Assembly (NCBI GenBank): GCA_964036045.1
Contig: OZ038379.1
Location: 114,727,604 to 114,791,603 of the forward strand
Reading direction: 5' to 3'
Source of the DNA: Eutreptiella sp. 'Long Island Sound 2002'
Lineage: Eukaryota > Euglenozoa > Euglenophyceae > Eutreptiales > Eutreptiaceae
Length of the DNA stretch: 64,000 nucleotides
The position numbers and the translations under genes are program-made. Numbering within the stretch: the stretch's first letter is position 1; each line of letters begins with the position of its first letter. The notes beneath the pieces were generated by a model. It saw only the letters and a list, made by a program, of their open reading frames with translations, did no database searches and was not told where the DNA came from. This document shows, piece by piece, positions 63,851 to 64,000 of the stretch.

Positions 63851-64000
63851 CACGCAGCAAGGGAGAGTTGCGAACTCTAGAGATGCCCTGCAGTAGGAAT
63901 TCTAACCCATTTTGCAGCAAAACGTGAGTCACCCTTCGGCCTTTGGCAAGAAACAGACAAATGACTGTATTGTAGCCGGCGCCCCTGGTTGCGAAGCCAT
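63851..64000. other. No gene seen
   Basis: Unique sequence at the window edge. Confidence 0.4.

Noticed and set aside
1-64000. rRNA or tRNA genes
   Set aside because: I saw no rRNA core sequence and no convincing tRNA cloverleaf with A and B boxes. A covariance-model scan would be needed to exclude small RNA genes.

Overview
The window is nuclear DNA of a microbial eukaryote, not prokaryotic. It has split genes with GT-AG introns, a non-LTR retrotransposon, decayed transposon genes and kilobases of GC-rich minisatellite, with few genes. Four phase-0 exons with valine-proline repeats of the alveolin (IMC/cortical) type at 32.4-36.8 kb point to an alveolate, such as a dinoflagellate relative or chromerid. 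This placement is an inference from one gene family. Articulin-like VPV proteins occur in other protists.

Layout. 1-7.2 kb: old sequence with a dead LINE endonuclease relic at 2.8-3.6 kb. 7.2-16.2 kb: successive tandem arrays (63-bp units in a 690-bp higher-order repeat, then 48-bp, 41-bp, 94-bp and 47-bp units). 16,248-25,729: a 9.5-kb LINE on the minus strand, inserted in the 47-bp array, with a 10-bp target duplication and a (GAG)9 / (CTC)9 tail. 25.7-30.65 kb: the rest of that array. 31-39.5 kb: lower-GC unique sequence with the alveolin-like gene and a frame-broken unknown gene, both on the minus strand. 39.5-42.4 kb: 40-bp and 49-bp tandem arrays.

42.9-60.8 kb is a compositionally distinct island of about 17.8 kb, bounded by a 28-bp inverted repeat (26/28 identical). 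It holds dispersed short palindromes of the type GGGCTCTGCAGAGCCC. It also carries an unknown minus-strand gene (44.9-46.1 kb), an unknown plus-strand gene (48.5-49.7 kb), a large split minus-strand gene (58.2-50.4 kb) encoding a piggyBac-type DDE transposase core, a probable upstream exon pair (59.5-58.5 kb) and a PIF1-type helicase relic at its right edge. At least six introns of the large gene belong to one repeat family and look like introners. Beyond the island are a decayed gene (61.6-62.7 kb) and a ~94-bp tandem array.

The most interesting signal is in the transposase gene. Exon phases agree across the chain of splice junctions, yet the chained frame contains 13 in-frame TAG/TAA codons and about 2 TGA. 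A second gene (44.9-46.1 kb) has three TAA/TAG codons before a TGA. Either UAR is read as sense (probably Gln) in these genes, or both decayed mainly by C-to-T change at CAA/CAG. The LINE ORFs and the alveolin exons have almost no such codons, which argues against a simple genome-wide reassignment. No rRNA, tRNA or CRISPR was recognised. All gene calls come from reading the sequence; no search was run.
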